Source: Actinoplanes subtropicus (GTDB lineage Bacteria; Actinomycetota; Actinomycetes; Mycobacteriales; Micromonosporaceae). From it: a DNA stretch of 64,000 nucleotides. Both the position numbers and the translations under genes were made by a program. The DNA is taken from positions 62,001 through 126,000 of the forward strand of contig NZ_JOJL01000014.1 in the NCBI RefSeq assembly GCF_000721705.1, read 5' to 3'. How positions within the stretch are numbered: the stretch's first letter is position 1; each line of letters opens with the position of its first letter. This document shows positions 7,958-16,848 of the stretch, piece by piece. The notes under the pieces are model-generated. The model made no database searches. It was given only the letters and a program-made list of their open reading frames with translations, and was not told the origin of the DNA.

Positions 7958-10129
7958 TCACGGGCCGCTGACGATGCTGGTCACCTGGTGGCCGCTGTTC
8001 ACGGCCGCACCGGTGTTGTTGATGACGTGGCTGATCGTGCCGGTGCCGCCGAGCGAGACCGTCACCAGGTCGTGGAACTTGACCCCGGAGTTCGCCGGCA
8101 CCTCGAACGCGTGCGCGTTGACCACCGACGAGTTGACGTTGAAGTAGCAGTAGCTGCCCAGACCCCAGGCCTCGTGCGAGGTGACCGAGTCACCCACCTT
8201 GTAGGCCGCCCAGCCCTGGGTCGAGCCGTTCAGGTAGGCGGCCTGGTTCGGCGGGTCGTACGGCATCTCGTTCTGGTAGAAGTAGGTCCGCCCGCCGTTG
8301 CCGTTCCAGATCGTCTGGTACTGCTGGTAGTGCTCGACGAACAGGCCGTAGAAGGTCACGTTCTGGCCGTTCACGATCAGGCCGTTGCGGGCCGTGTTGA
8401 TCGTCCAGCCCACGGTGCCGTCGTTGCCGTGGTCGGCCCGCCAGATCCAGGCGTGGTCGCCGATCACGTTGTTGCTGTTGATCTCGACGCTTTCGGTCGC
8501 CTTGCCGGCGATGGCGCCGCCGATCCGGACGAAGACATCGGACAGCAGGGTCGGGTTGGCCGCGTGTGAGGCGTTCGACCCGGCCGGGCCGACCTGCAGC
8601 AGGATGTTCGAGTTGGTGGTGCCGGCGTCGAAGAGCAGACCGGCCAGCCGTACGCCGTCGACGTCGGCGATGTGCATGGCGTCGACCCCGCCGTCCGGCA
8701 CGAAGGTCGCCAGGCCCAGACCGAGAACGACGGTGCCGGCCCGGGTCACGTTCAGTGTCTGGTTGAGGTGGTAGACACCGGGCGTGACGAGCAGGTTCTT
8801 ACCGGCCGCGAGGGCCGCGTTGATCGTCGCGGCGGTGTCGCCGGATTTCACCACGTAGAACGTGCCGATCGGCAGCGAGGTGCCGGCCGGTGATCCGCTC
8901 GCCCAGGTGGTGCCGCTCGTGTCGGACCGCAGGGCGGGAACGAAGACCTGGTACGTGCCGGTGCCGTCCACGTACAGGTAAGGCTTCTCCGCGATGACCG
9001 GGGCCGACGCGACGGTGGTGTACGGCGGGGACGGGAAGCTCTGCGCGGGCGCACCCGGGTCGCCGACGAAGACCTGGTTCCAGTTCGAGCCGGTCCAGCT
9101 GCCCATCTGCGTGTTGCGGGTGAGGAACTGCTGTTGCGTGCCGGATTGGATCTGCCCGTCGATCTTGGAGTCGGCGATGAAGCCGCCGGACGACCAGCCC
9201 CCGTCCGAGAGGGCGAGGCTGCCGCGCAGATGCATCCGCCGGTACGGGGCCGCCTGGGAGACCGCCCATCGGTCGAGGCCATCGCCCGGCGTGACCGACA
9301 GGCCCTCGGCCGAGCGCCAGAAGTTCTGCGTGGCGTTCTGCGAACCGTCCGGCCACCAGTCGGCCTCGACGTGCACATGACCGTTGATGGTCACCTGGTC
9401 GGGGGTGAGACCGAGACCGGCGACCTGGGTGAAGAAGCCGACGTTGGCATCGACGTTGTAGGTGCCCGGCTTGAACAGCAGCGCGTACCGTGCGTCGCCG
9501 AACTGGTTGCTGACCTGTGCGTTGAAGACGCTGGTCAGCTTGCTCTGCACCGTCGACGCCGACATCGACGGGTCGAAGACCGTGACGTTCGGTCCGAGGT
9601 CAGGATTTGTCGGGTTTGTCGGAACGGTCGTCGGGGGCGTGGTCGTGCCGCCGGAGAAGGTCCACTTCTGATTGGCTGTCCCGGCACAGTCCCAGATCTG
9701 CAGCTTGGCGCCGTCCGCGGTGTTGTTGTCCTTGACGTCGAGGCACTTCCCGGCGGCGTTGTTGACAAGGTCACCGGCGGCGCTCAGCGTCCACTTCTGA
9801 GTGGCCACCGTGTCGTAGCAGTCCCAAAAATGCACGACGGCGCCGTTGGCGGTCGAGTTGTTGGCTATGTCCAGGCATTTGCCCCGGCCCTGCACCGAAC
9901 CGTTGTCGGCGAGGGTCCACTGCTGGTTCGGGTTGCCCGGCGTGCACGTCCACATCTGCGGCTGGTTGCCGTTGGCGGTCGACCCGTCGGTGACGTCGAG
10001 ACACTTGCCGTTCAGCGACGACACGAGCGTGCCGGATGAAGAGGCGAAGGCGGTGGTGACGCCGACGAGGCCGAGCGCGCCTACCGCGCAGGCCATGATG
10101 GCGCCGGCCATGAACTTGCGAGATCGCAT
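7958..10129 (-). CDS. Secreted ricin-B-lectin protein with right-handed beta-helix catalytic-like domain
   Basis: A 723-residue exported protein. A signal peptide spans about residues 1-30 (basic start, hydrophobic core, AFA cleavage). Residues 33-160 form a ricin-type beta-trefoil (CBM13) with three repeats carrying KCLDV/KCLDI and QxW motifs. A Thr/Pro linker spans about 163-180. The rest looks like a pectate-lyase/GH55-like beta-helix (repeated LFVEH, NVTRAGTVVLGLG, ADVDGVRLAGLLFDAG strands). It is likely a polysaccharide-binding and perhaps -degrading enzyme; the activity cannot be assigned. The upstream region carries a LacI-type palindrome, fitting carbohydrate control. It is unrelated to the antibiotic genes by content. 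Confidence 0.8.
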   Translation of the reverse strand: MRSRKFMAGAIMACAVGALGLVGVTTAFASSSGTLVSSLNGKCLDVTDGSTANGNQPQMWTCTPGNPNQQWTLADNGSVQGRGKCLDIANNSTANGAVVHFWDCYDTVATQKWTLSAAGDLVNNAAGKCLDVKDNNTADGAKLQIWDCAGTANQKWTFSGGTTTPPTTVPTNPTNPDLGPNVTVFDPSMSASTVQSKLTSVFNAQVSNQFGDARYALLFKPGTYNVDANVGFFTQVAGLGLTPDQVTINGHVHVEADWWPDGSQNATQNFWRSAEGLSVTPGDGLDRWAVSQAAPYRRMHLRGSLALSDGGWSSGGFIADSKIDGQIQSGTQQQFLTRNTQMGSWTGSNWNQVFVGDPGAPAQSFPSPPYTTVASAPVIAEKPYLYVDGTGTYQVFVPALRSDTSGTTWASGSPAGTSLPIGTFYVVKSGDTAATINAALAAGKNLLVTPGVYHLNQTLNVTRAGTVVLGLGLATFVPDGGVDAMHIADVDGVRLAGLLFDAGTTNSNILLQVGPAGSNASHAANPTLLSDVFVRIGGAIAGKATESVEINSNNVIGDHAWIWRADHGNDGTVGWTINTARNGLIVNGQNVTFYGLFVEHYQQYQTIWNGNGGRTYFYQNEMPYDPPNQAAYLNGSTQGWAAYKVGDSVTSHEAWGLGSYCYFNVNSSVVNAHAFEVPANSGVKFHDLVTVSLGGTGTISHVINNTGAAVNSGHQVTSIVSGP

Positions 10130-10210
10130 GGGGATGCCTCCCGGAGGGGATGAGGGGAAACCGGAAAGTCCCCTAACCGTTCTCGCCGGATATCCGCCGG
10201 GTCAAGCGAC

Positions 10211-10242
10211 GAACCTTTGACTTAAGGCTTAGTTAAAGGTTC
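10211..10242. promoter_or_regulatory. Inverted repeat, 12-bp arms, 8-bp loop
   Basis: GAACCTTTGACT and AGTTAAAGGTTC pair with one mismatch around TAAGGCTT, about 80 bases before the lectin gene start. It is a possible operator or part of the promoter; the AT-rich arms make a terminator unlikely. Confidence 0.5.
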
Positions 10243-10250
10243 CGGAACAA

Positions 10251-10262
10251 GAGAGCGCTCTC
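10251..10262. promoter_or_regulatory. LacI-family-type operator palindrome
   Basis: GAGAGCGCTCTC is a perfect 12-bp palindrome. It resembles the GAGCGCTC-cored operators of actinomycete LacI-type carbohydrate repressors such as CebR. It lies about 120 bases upstream of a secreted carbohydrate-binding protein, where such control is expected. No LacI gene is in the window. Confidence 0.55.
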
Positions 10263-10580
10263 TGCCGGTACCGCTCCCGGAAGCGGTTCCGACGCCTACA
10301 AAACACTCATTTCGTACGACGCCCCCGACGCCACCTCGTTTCCCGCGCCCTCAAACGCCGGCCCGATGTCCGGCTCCTCCCCGGCGGCTGATCGCGCACA
10401 GCGCCGTCCGCAACGACCGCGCCGGAGCGCAGGGGCGCACTACGCCGAAGCCCTGCGCGCCGCCCACCGGGGAGGCGGCCCGATCCTCGAGCCCATCGTG
10501 CGGCGCCACACTGCCGGGCACGTGATCGACCGCCGACCTGCCCGCGGGCGACCCGAACGCGCCACGCTCGTCCGGAGGGC

Positions 10581-11792
10581 TCAGGAGCGGTCGAGTCGAG
10601 GAAAGACGGTTTCCATCAGCAGAATCCGCACCGCGGCGGCGACCGGGATGGCGATCAGGGCACCGATTATCCCCAGGACCGCGCCGCCGAACAGCACCGC
10701 CACCACCGTGACGGTCGCCGGTACCTCGACCGCCTTGCCGATGATTTTCGGAACGATCAGGTAGTCCTCGAGAAGCCGGAACACCACGTAGAACAATGCG
10801 GTCGCGATGGCAATCGGAACGGAAACACTCAGCGCGACCAGCGACACGATGATCCCGCCGATGGTCGACCCCACGATCGGGATGAGATCGAGCAGAGCCA
10901 CCATCAAGGCCAGCAGCAACGGGTACGGCACCCCGAAAACCAGCAGCCACACGAACGTGCTCACCCCGGCCAGCAACGATGTCGCCAGATTGCCGAGGAC
11001 GAAAGCACCCACCTTGGCGAACATCTCGTCACCGATCAGAATGGCCCGCGGGCGCCGGCTGTTGGGCATCAGCCGATAGATCAGCTGCCGGATCCGAGGA
11101 AGATCCGCCAGGAAATAGATCGTCAGAACCAGTACGGTCGCGACGGCAGCGGTCGCACTGAGCACCATCTGCCCCGCGCCGAGCAGACCACCGAAAATGC
11201 TCTGGCCATTGCCCGACAGCAGCGCCTCGACCCGCTGCTGAACGTGGAACTGCACGTTCAGCCGGCCCAGCAGCGAACTGCGGTCCTGCAACTGACCCAC
11301 GTACTGCGGCAGCCGATGGATGAACTGGGTGCTCTGGGCCACCAACGGCGGAACGGCCGCGGCGATGAAACCGCCCACCACACCGAGCACCACCACGATG
11401 ACCGCCACGACGGCGGCGGCCCGGGGAATCCACCGGACGCCCCATCGCACGGCCGGCTCCAGCCCGACCGCCAGGAACAACGCCACCCCGACCAGCAGCA
11501 GAACCTCGCTCGAGGCGGCCAGAAACTTGATCACGCCGTACGTCACCGCGACGCCCGCCGCCCCCAGCATGCCCACCACGAACGGCGACCGCCGGTTGAT
11601 CGGCCGGCCCGGCCTGCCCAGCGGCGCCTCCTCCGTCCGGGCAGCCTCGGCAGCCTCCTCGGCAGCGGCCAACAACTCCTCGCCCGCCCCGGCATCGGTC
11701 ACCTCGCCGGCCAGAGCCCGAGAGTCCTGCTCAGCGGTGGAAAGCGACGCACGCTCCCCGGCGTCCGGTCGCGGCGCCTGGTCCTGGCCCAT
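10581..11792 (-). CDS. AI-2E family transporter (PerM/TqsA-like membrane protein)
   Basis: A 403-residue polytopic membrane protein of family PF01594. An acidic, alanine-rich N-terminal tail (about 75 residues) precedes paired helices (GMLGAAGVAVTYGVIKFLAA and LLLVGVALFLAVGLEPAV) and a large soluble segment. The family C-terminal core follows (ALMVALLDLIPIVGSTIGG, then VFRLLEDYLIVPKIIGKAV). Family members export small molecules or act as Na+/Li+:H+ antiporters, so substrate is unknown. The start at 11792 (MGQDQ) gives normal length; the ribosome site is weak and upstream in-frame codons exist. No connection to the cluster is evident. Confidence 0.85.
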   Translation of the reverse strand: MGQDQAPRPDAGERASLSTAEQDSRALAGEVTDAGAGEELLAAAEEAAEAARTEEAPLGRPGRPINRRSPFVVGMLGAAGVAVTYGVIKFLAASSEVLLLVGVALFLAVGLEPAVRWGVRWIPRAAAVVAVIVVVLGVVGGFIAAAVPPLVAQSTQFIHRLPQYVGQLQDRSSLLGRLNVQFHVQQRVEALLSGNGQSIFGGLLGAGQMVLSATAAVATVLVLTIYFLADLPRIRQLIYRLMPNSRRPRAILIGDEMFAKVGAFVLGNLATSLLAGVSTFVWLLVFGVPYPLLLALMVALLDLIPIVGSTIGGIIVSLVALSVSVPIAIATALFYVVFRLLEDYLIVPKIIGKAVEVPATVTVVAVLFGGAVLGIIGALIAIPVAAAVRILLMETVFPRLDRS

Positions 11793-12258
11793 GAGAGTCC
11801 ATTCACGTCGACAGGCGCCCCAAGGACAGAACGCCAACTGCGCTCGGCGTACCCGATGCCGGGCCCGGCCAATCGCGGCATCCGCCCGCGCCGGTGGCGG
11901 CCGGCTCACGGGCACGGTGGCCATATACAGCCTGCTTGGGTGGCCGGCCGGCAGCGGCTTCGCCTGATCACCGGCACGATCCCGCAGGACGTACCGGACG
12001 GGGTGCCCTTCCCGCGGCACCAGACTCAACCGACCAGCCGTTTCGCCGCGCCGACACCATCAGCAGGCGTCGGTTCCGCGGGGCGGCGGCCCGGCGCTCC
12101 GCCCCCAGCAGCCCGGCGGCGGAGAGCCGGTCACACCCTGCCCCGCATCGGTCATCCGGACCGACGACCGGCAGAGTTCACCACCCGGAACCCGCCATCA
12201 AGCCCGCACGTGGTGCGGGCACACCTCATCCGCCCAAGAGCGAGATCGGCGTGCATCG
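11793..12258. other. Intergenic region between the AI-2E gene and the vanA-like gene
   Basis: About 465 bases. Open frames here have atypical composition and no recognisable content. The left side must hold the promoter of the AI-2E gene; I see no clear boxes, terminator or vanHX sequence. Confidence 0.5.
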
Positions 12259-13290
12259 TCATCTGGCCGCCAGCGCCAGCGACACCAACCGGTCGATCAT
12301 TTCGCCGAACGGCAGTCCCGCGGCCTGCATCATTCGCGGGTAGCGGCTGTACGAGGTCAGTCCGGGCAGGGTGTTCACCTCGTTGAGCACCACCGTGCCG
12401 TCCTCCTTCAGGAACATGTCCACCCGGGCGAGTCCCCGGCAGCCGAGAAGGCGATAGATGGTCTTGGCCGTCTCCTGGACGAGTTCACGCGACTCGGCCG
12501 AGATGTCCGCGGGGCAGATGAAGGACGAATTCTCGGATCCGGTTTCGGGCGTGGCCTCCTGGTGAATTCGGAAGAAACCATGGGTCAGCGCGACCCGGTC
12601 CGGCTCGCCGACGAATAGCTCCCCCTCGTTCCCGAGAATGGCGCAGCCGATCTCGCTGCCGACCACACCCTCCTCGATCAGCACCTTCGAATCGTACTTC
12701 CGTGCGGCTTCCAGCGCGCTCGACAGTTCTTCCGCGCTGGTCACCTTGCTGACCCCGAAGGACGACCCGGAACGGGCCGGCTTGACGAAGACCGGGTAGT
12801 TGAGCTGGTCGGGATCGACCTCCTCGTCCGCCGAGACGATCCGGAAGTACGGCGTGGCGATCCCCCCGCTGCTGACGACCCGGTAGGTGAGGGACTTGTC
12901 TATGCACAGGGCAGAGCTCGGGATGTCGCAGCCCGCGTACGGAATGCCGGAGAACTCGAACAGGCCCTGGATCGCGCCGTCCTCGCCGAGCTTGCCGTGC
13001 AGAACCGGCAGCACGACGTCCAGCCGGATCGCCTCGTACTTGCCGTCGTCCAGCACGAGCAGTCCGTGGACACCGCGGTCCGGCGACAGTTCGGCCGGGC
13101 GGCTGTTGCTCTCCCAGTTCTCGTGCGGGCCGTCGCAGAGCTTCCATTCACCGTTCTCCGTGATGCCGATGTAGAACGGCTCGTATTTCTGGAGATCGAG
13201 GTATTTTGCGACCTCGCGTGCGGACTTGAGCGAGACGGGGTGCTCTTCGGAGATGCCGCCAAAGATGATGCCGAGCTTCAATCGGGCCAT
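12259..13290 (-). CDS. vanA: VanA-type D-alanine-D-lactate ligase
   Basis: A 343-residue ATP-grasp ligase, the same length as VanA, that would join D-Ala to D-lactate so that peptidoglycan precursors no longer bind glycopeptides. Similarity to enterococcal VanA is strong throughout: SEEHPVSLKSA, HGKLGEDGAIQGLFEFSGIPYAGCD, KPARSGSSFGV, EEGVVGSEIGCA, CRGLARVDMFL and NEVNTLPG. The omega-loop FRIHQEATPETGSEN has the His typical of D-Lac ligases rather than the Tyr-Lys of D-Ala-D-Ala ligases. The ATG at 13290 is preferred over one three codons upstream for spacing from GCGAG. It is self-resistance in function, yet no vanH (D-lactate dehydrogenase) or vanX (dipeptidase) is adjacent or elsewhere in the window, which is unusual for producers. 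Confidence 0.92.
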   Translation of the reverse strand: MARLKLGIIFGGISEEHPVSLKSAREVAKYLDLQKYEPFYIGITENGEWKLCDGPHENWESNSRPAELSPDRGVHGLLVLDDGKYEAIRLDVVLPVLHGKLGEDGAIQGLFEFSGIPYAGCDIPSSALCIDKSLTYRVVSSGGIATPYFRIVSADEEVDPDQLNYPVFVKPARSGSSFGVSKVTSAEELSSALEAARKYDSKVLIEEGVVGSEIGCAILGNEGELFVGEPDRVALTHGFFRIHQEATPETGSENSSFICPADISAESRELVQETAKTIYRLLGCRGLARVDMFLKEDGTVVLNEVNTLPGLTSYSRYPRMMQAAGLPFGEMIDRLVSLALAAR

Positions 13291-13764
13291 ACTGATCATC
13301 TCGCTTTCGTATTCCGGGCTGTGGATGAGGCATTCTAAAACATGTCGTTTCGAGCGCGTTCCGCGGGATAGGCGCAACGCGGCTGACGAGCACGTCCGAC
13401 CATTTCCGCGACGGCTCGCCGGTGTCATTTCGTACGACCGGCGGCCGCCCCCGCGTGCAGAATGAGCCGAGGGGACGCCTCCCGCAGCCCGGCTCAGAAT
13501 GCCCCGTCTCGTCGGCAAAGTCACGACCCCGGAAGAAGATCAGGTTCGCCAAGAGCAGTGCCTCCGATGAGGTGAGGTGGACGTCCGCGGAACGGAGTGT
13601 CGCCCTCACGTTGTCCATGTCGAGCTGTCCGAAACCCTCCGGATCAGCCGATTGCCTGGCGGCGAGGACGAGCCGGCACCAGGCTAGTCGTTCAGGTTGC
13701 CAAGGGGTGGGACGCGTGGGGCCCAGGACGTGGTAGGTGTGTGGCCGGGCGGGAGACTGGCTTG
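13291..13764. other. Divergent intergenic region vanA / aminotransferase
   Basis: About 470 bases between two divergent starts. The vanA-side 80 bases are AT-richer and probably hold its promoter. On the minus strand, 13520-13690 reads as a plausible protein fragment (ATLRSADVHLTSSEALLLA, then FFRGRDF), but it has no good start and runs out of frame into the vanA region. I do not recognise it; a gene remnant is possible. Confidence 0.4.
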
Positions 13765-14970
13765 GTGAAGCAGGCACAGCGGTTGAAGAGTGTCCGGTAT
13801 GACATTCGCGGTCCGGTGTTGCGGCGGGCGCAAGAGTTGGAGGACGCGGGACATCAGATCCTGAAGCTGAATCTTGGTAATCCGGCGCCGTGGGGGTTGG
13901 CGACGCCGGAGCCGATCGTCGCGGACATGGTGCACAACCTGTCGTCGGCGCAGGGTTACAGCGACGCGCGGGGTATCTACTCGGCGCGGGTTGCGGTCGC
14001 GCAGTATTACCAGAGTCAGGGCGTCACGGATGTGCAGCCTGAGGATGTCATGCTCGGCAACGGTGTTTCCGAGCTGATCGTGATGGTGTTGCAGGCGCTG
14101 CTCGACGCCGGTGACGAGGTGCTCGTGCCGAGCCCCGACTATCCGCTCTGGACCGGTGCCGTACTGCTGTGCGGTGGTCGCGCCGTGCACTACCGGTGTG
14201 ACGAGGCAGCGGGCTGGGTTCCCGATCTGGAGCATCTCGCCGCCCGGATCGGCCCGGACACCCGCGCCATGGTCATCATCAATCCGAACAATCCGACCGG
14301 GGCGGTCTATCCCCGCGAGACGCTGCTGGGGATGCTGGAGCTGGCTCGTGAGCACCGGCTGCTCGTGCTGACCGACGAGATCTACGACAAGATCGTGTTC
14401 GACGGGCAGACGCATTACACGGCCGCGGCGCTCGCCCCGGACATTCCGATGGTGAGCATGGGCGGGCTCTCGAAGACCTACCGGGCGGCTGGTTTCCGGT
14501 CGGGCTGGCTGGCGCTGAGCGGTTTCACCGGGCACTCGGGCGATTATCGTGAGGGCCTGCAGCTGCTCGCGAACATGCGGTTGTGTCCCAACGTTCCCGG
14601 CCAGCACGCCATCCAGACGGCCCTGGGTGGCTATCAGAGCATCGAGGCGCTGATCCGGCCGGGCGGCCGGCTGTACGAGCAGCGCAACCACGCGTGGGAG
14701 AAGCTGGTCGCGATCCCGGGGGTCGATTGCGTACGCCCGCAGGGCGCGCTCTACCTGTTCGCCCGCCTGGACCCGGCCATCCACAAGATCCACGACGACG
14801 AACGGCTGATCATCGACCTCCTGGAGCAGCAGCACCTGCTGCTCTCCCACGGCACCGGCTTCAACCTCGACACACCCGACCACCTACGCCTGGTCTTCCT
14901 CGCCCCGCACGAAGTCCTCGATGACGCCACCGACCGCCTGAGCATCTTCCTGGAGACCTACCACCAGTAG
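13765..14970 (+). CDS. Class I aminotransferase, AlaA/AlaT-like (glutamate-pyruvate type)
   Basis: A 401-residue PLP enzyme likely to interconvert alanine and pyruvate with glutamate/2-oxoglutarate. The family N-terminus (YDIRGPVLRRAQELEDAGHQILKLNLGNP) and NPNNPTGAVYP are present, as are TDEIYDKIVFDG and the PLP lysine in SMGGLSKTYRAAGFRSGW. GTG at 13765 or the adjacent TTG at 13762 may start it, after GGGAGA. It is divergent from the vanA-like ligase. Alanine is the source of D-Ala, so a link to resistance is conceivable, but such enzymes are also housekeeping. It may mark the left edge of the antibiotic cluster. Confidence 0.85.
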   Translation: MKQAQRLKSVRYDIRGPVLRRAQELEDAGHQILKLNLGNPAPWGLATPEPIVADMVHNLSSAQGYSDARGIYSARVAVAQYYQSQGVTDVQPEDVMLGNGVSELIVMVLQALLDAGDEVLVPSPDYPLWTGAVLLCGGRAVHYRCDEAAGWVPDLEHLAARIGPDTRAMVIINPNNPTGAVYPRETLLGMLELAREHRLLVLTDEIYDKIVFDGQTHYTAAALAPDIPMVSMGGLSKTYRAAGFRSGWLALSGFTGHSGDYREGLQLLANMRLCPNVPGQHAIQTALGGYQSIEALIRPGGRLYEQRNHAWEKLVAIPGVDCVRPQGALYLFARLDPAIHKIHDDERLIIDLLEQQHLLLSHGTGFNLDTPDHLRLVFLAPHEVLDDATDRLSIFLETYHQ

Positions 14971-14998
14971 CCGGCCGCGGCTTCGACTGCCGGGCCAC

Positions 14999-15751
14999 CT
15001 ATGGCTCCTGGCCGGGGCGAGCGGTGAATTCGCGCAAGGTGTCGGCGAGCAGGCGCCGAAACGGTGGTTGCGTGATGAAGAAGTGGTCGCCGGCCAGCAG
15101 GCGGGTACGGGCAGGACCGGAGGTGCACTGCTGCCATGCGTCGAGATCGGCGACGGACACGGCGGGATCGGCGTCACCGCCGAAGGCCACGACCGGCACA
15201 GCCGGAAGGAGACCCGGGCACCAGCGATAGCCGTCGAGCATCCGCAGGTCGGTCCGCATGGTCGGGAAGATGAGCGGCTTCAGCTCGGGAGTCAGCCAAC
15301 CACTCGGGAGATCGGTGCGGTGCAGAAGCATCCGTTCGAGCTCCTCGTCGGAGAGGTAGCGGCCCCACTTCCGCCGCCGCACGGAGGGCGCCGGAGCGCC
15401 GGAAACCAGCAGGGCCGCGGGCAGCCGGCCGGATTTCGCGGCGAAGGCGCGGCAGAACTCGTACGCGACGGCCGCGCCCCAGCTGTGGCCGAACAGGATG
15501 AACGGAGCGCGACCGAGCACGGGACCGGCGGCCGCCACCAAGGGGGAGATCAGCGCGTCCAGATCGGCGATGGCCGGCTCGCGCTGACGGGCACCCCGGC
15601 CGGGTAGCGTGGCGGCGACCAGTTCCACTCCGGCGGGCAGCAACCTGGCCCACGGATGATAGGCGCTGGCACTCCCGCCGGCGTACGGGAAGCAGACCAG
15701 GCGCAACCGCGGGGCCGTGAGCGGAGCCGGCGTGCTGAACCAGACGCTCAC
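14999..15751 (-). CDS. Type II thioesterase (NRPS editing)
   Basis: A 250-residue alpha/beta hydrolase that removes wrong acyl groups from carrier domains. The canonical nucleophile elbow GHSWG (Ser about 90) and catalytic His (GDHFF) are present, with the CFPYAGGSASAY start typical of GrsT-like enzymes. The GTG start overlaps the Hmo stop (GTGA), so it is co-translated with the hydroxyphenylglycine genes. This fits a role in the glycopeptide NRPS lying outside the window. Contrast the second thioesterase at 45171-45908, which lacks Ser and His. Confidence 0.9.
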   Translation of the reverse strand: MSVWFSTPAPLTAPRLRLVCFPYAGGSASAYHPWARLLPAGVELVAATLPGRGARQREPAIADLDALISPLVAAAGPVLGRAPFILFGHSWGAAVAYEFCRAFAAKSGRLPAALLVSGAPAPSVRRRKWGRYLSDEELERMLLHRTDLPSGWLTPELKPLIFPTMRTDLRMLDGYRWCPGLLPAVPVVAFGGDADPAVSVADLDAWQQCTSGPARTRLLAGDHFFITQPPFRRLLADTLREFTARPGQEP

Positions 15752-16848
15752 ATCGACGCCCCCGTCACGGCGGTCAACTCGCGTGCCGTCGCGATGTCGG
15801 TACAACCCGCCAGCCGCATCGCGGCCCGCAGTTCGGTGTCGAGCACGGACAGCACTCCGGTCGCGCCGGCCTCCCCACCCGCGGCCAGGCCCCACAGCAG
15901 CGGCCGCCCGATCAGCACGCCGTCCGCGCCGAGGGCCAGGGCGCGCAGGATGTCGGTGCCGCTGCGGAAGCCACTGTCGACGAGCACCTGGCAGGTGTCC
16001 GGGACGGCGTCGACGGCCGCGGGCAGCATCGTGACGCTGGCCGGCGCGCCGTCCAGCTGACGGCCGCCGTGGTTGGAGATCACCACGCCGGCCGCACCGA
16101 TCTCGGCCGCGCGGCGGGCGTCCCGCGGGTCCAGGATGCCCTTGACCAGGATCGGCAGGGACGTCCGGGAGCGGAGCATCTCCAGGTGGGCCCAGCCGAG
16201 CGCCGGGTGGAACTCGCCGTTGGTGTGCGCGATCAGGGCCGAGCCGCCGCCGGTCCGGTCGTGCGCCGAGCTCGGCGCCCCGGACCGGATGTTCGCGGCG
16301 CGCACCTCCGGCGGCAGGGTGAACTCGTTGCGAATGTCCCGGAGGCGCCGGCCCATGATGGGCACGTCCACCGTGACCATCAGCACCCGGCAGCCCGCGT
16401 CCTCGGCTCGGCCGACCAGGTCCAACGTCCTGTGGTCGTCGTTCAGCCAGTACAGCTGGAACCACTGCGCGCCACCGGCGGTGCTCAGTTCCTCGACGGT
16501 GACGCTGCTGAGCGTGCTGGTGACGAACGGGACACCGGCGGCCGCCGCGGCACGGGCGACCGCCAGCTCACCCTCGGGGTGCAGCAGCCGTTGGTACGCC
16601 ATCGGCGCCACCGCCAGCGGCAGGGAGCTGCGGGTCCCGGCGAGCGTGGCGCCCGGATCGGTGCTGTCTCCCCCGGTCAGCACTCGCGGGACGATCGTCA
16701 CCCGGTCCAGCGCCGCCCGGTTGGCGGCCAGCGTGGTTTCCGACTCACTGCCGCCCGCCACGAAGTCGCGGACCGGGGCCGGCAGCGCGGCCTCGGCGCG
16801 TACCCGGAAGTCGTCGATCGTTTCCAGCCGGAGCAGTGCGGTCGTCAT
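15748..16848 (-). CDS. hmo: 4-Hydroxymandelate oxidase (Hmo)
   Basis: A 366-residue FMN-dependent alpha-hydroxy-acid oxidase converting 4-hydroxymandelate to 4-hydroxybenzoylformate, step two of 4-hydroxyphenylglycine synthesis. The catalytic His about 260 lies in VVISNHGGRQLDG, preceded by LVKGILDPRDA. The FMN-binding PMAYQRLLHPEGE and WFQLYWLND segments are also visible. It overlaps the end of hmaS (ATGA) and the start of the thioesterase, giving a three-gene operon hmaS-hmo-TE. Family identity is certain; the specific substrate is inferred from the neighbouring HmaS. Confidence 0.93.
   Translation of the reverse strand: MTTALLRLETIDDFRVRAEAALPAPVRDFVAGGSESETTLAANRAALDRVTIVPRVLTGGDSTDPGATLAGTRSSLPLAVAPMAYQRLLHPEGELAVARAAAAAGVPFVTSTLSSVTVEELSTAGGAQWFQLYWLNDDHRTLDLVGRAEDAGCRVLMVTVDVPIMGRRLRDIRNEFTLPPEVRAANIRSGAPSSAHDRTGGGSALIAHTNGEFHPALGWAHLEMLRSRTSLPILVKGILDPRDARRAAEIGAAGVVISNHGGRQLDGAPASVTMLPAAVDAVPDTCQVLVDSGFRSGTDILRALALGADGVLIGRPLLWGLAAGGEAGATGVLSVLDTELRAAMRLAGCTDIATARELTAVTGASM

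Larger units (their letters stand above)
10130..10580. other. Non-coding region upstream of the secreted lectin gene
   Basis: About 450 bases without a credible gene. The half near the lectin start contains two inverted repeats listed separately and is comparatively AT-rich, consistent with a promoter reading leftward. The half near the AI-2E gene stop shows nothing recognisable. Confidence 0.6.

Noticed and set aside
7951..7966. Hairpin terminator between carbonic anhydrase and the lectin gene
   Set aside because: Only a 6-bp stem (GGCCCG/CGGGCC), partly inside coding sequence and with no T run.
12259..13290. Housekeeping D-Ala-D-Ala ligase (Ddl)
   Set aside because: The omega-loop FRIHQE and the 343-residue VanA-like sequence throughout indicate a D-Ala-D-Lac ligase.
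13148..13777. A 209-codon minus-strand frame upstream of and overlapping vanA
   Set aside because: It overlaps the well-supported vanA start region, has no ribosome site and no recognisable domain; kept only as a possible remnant.
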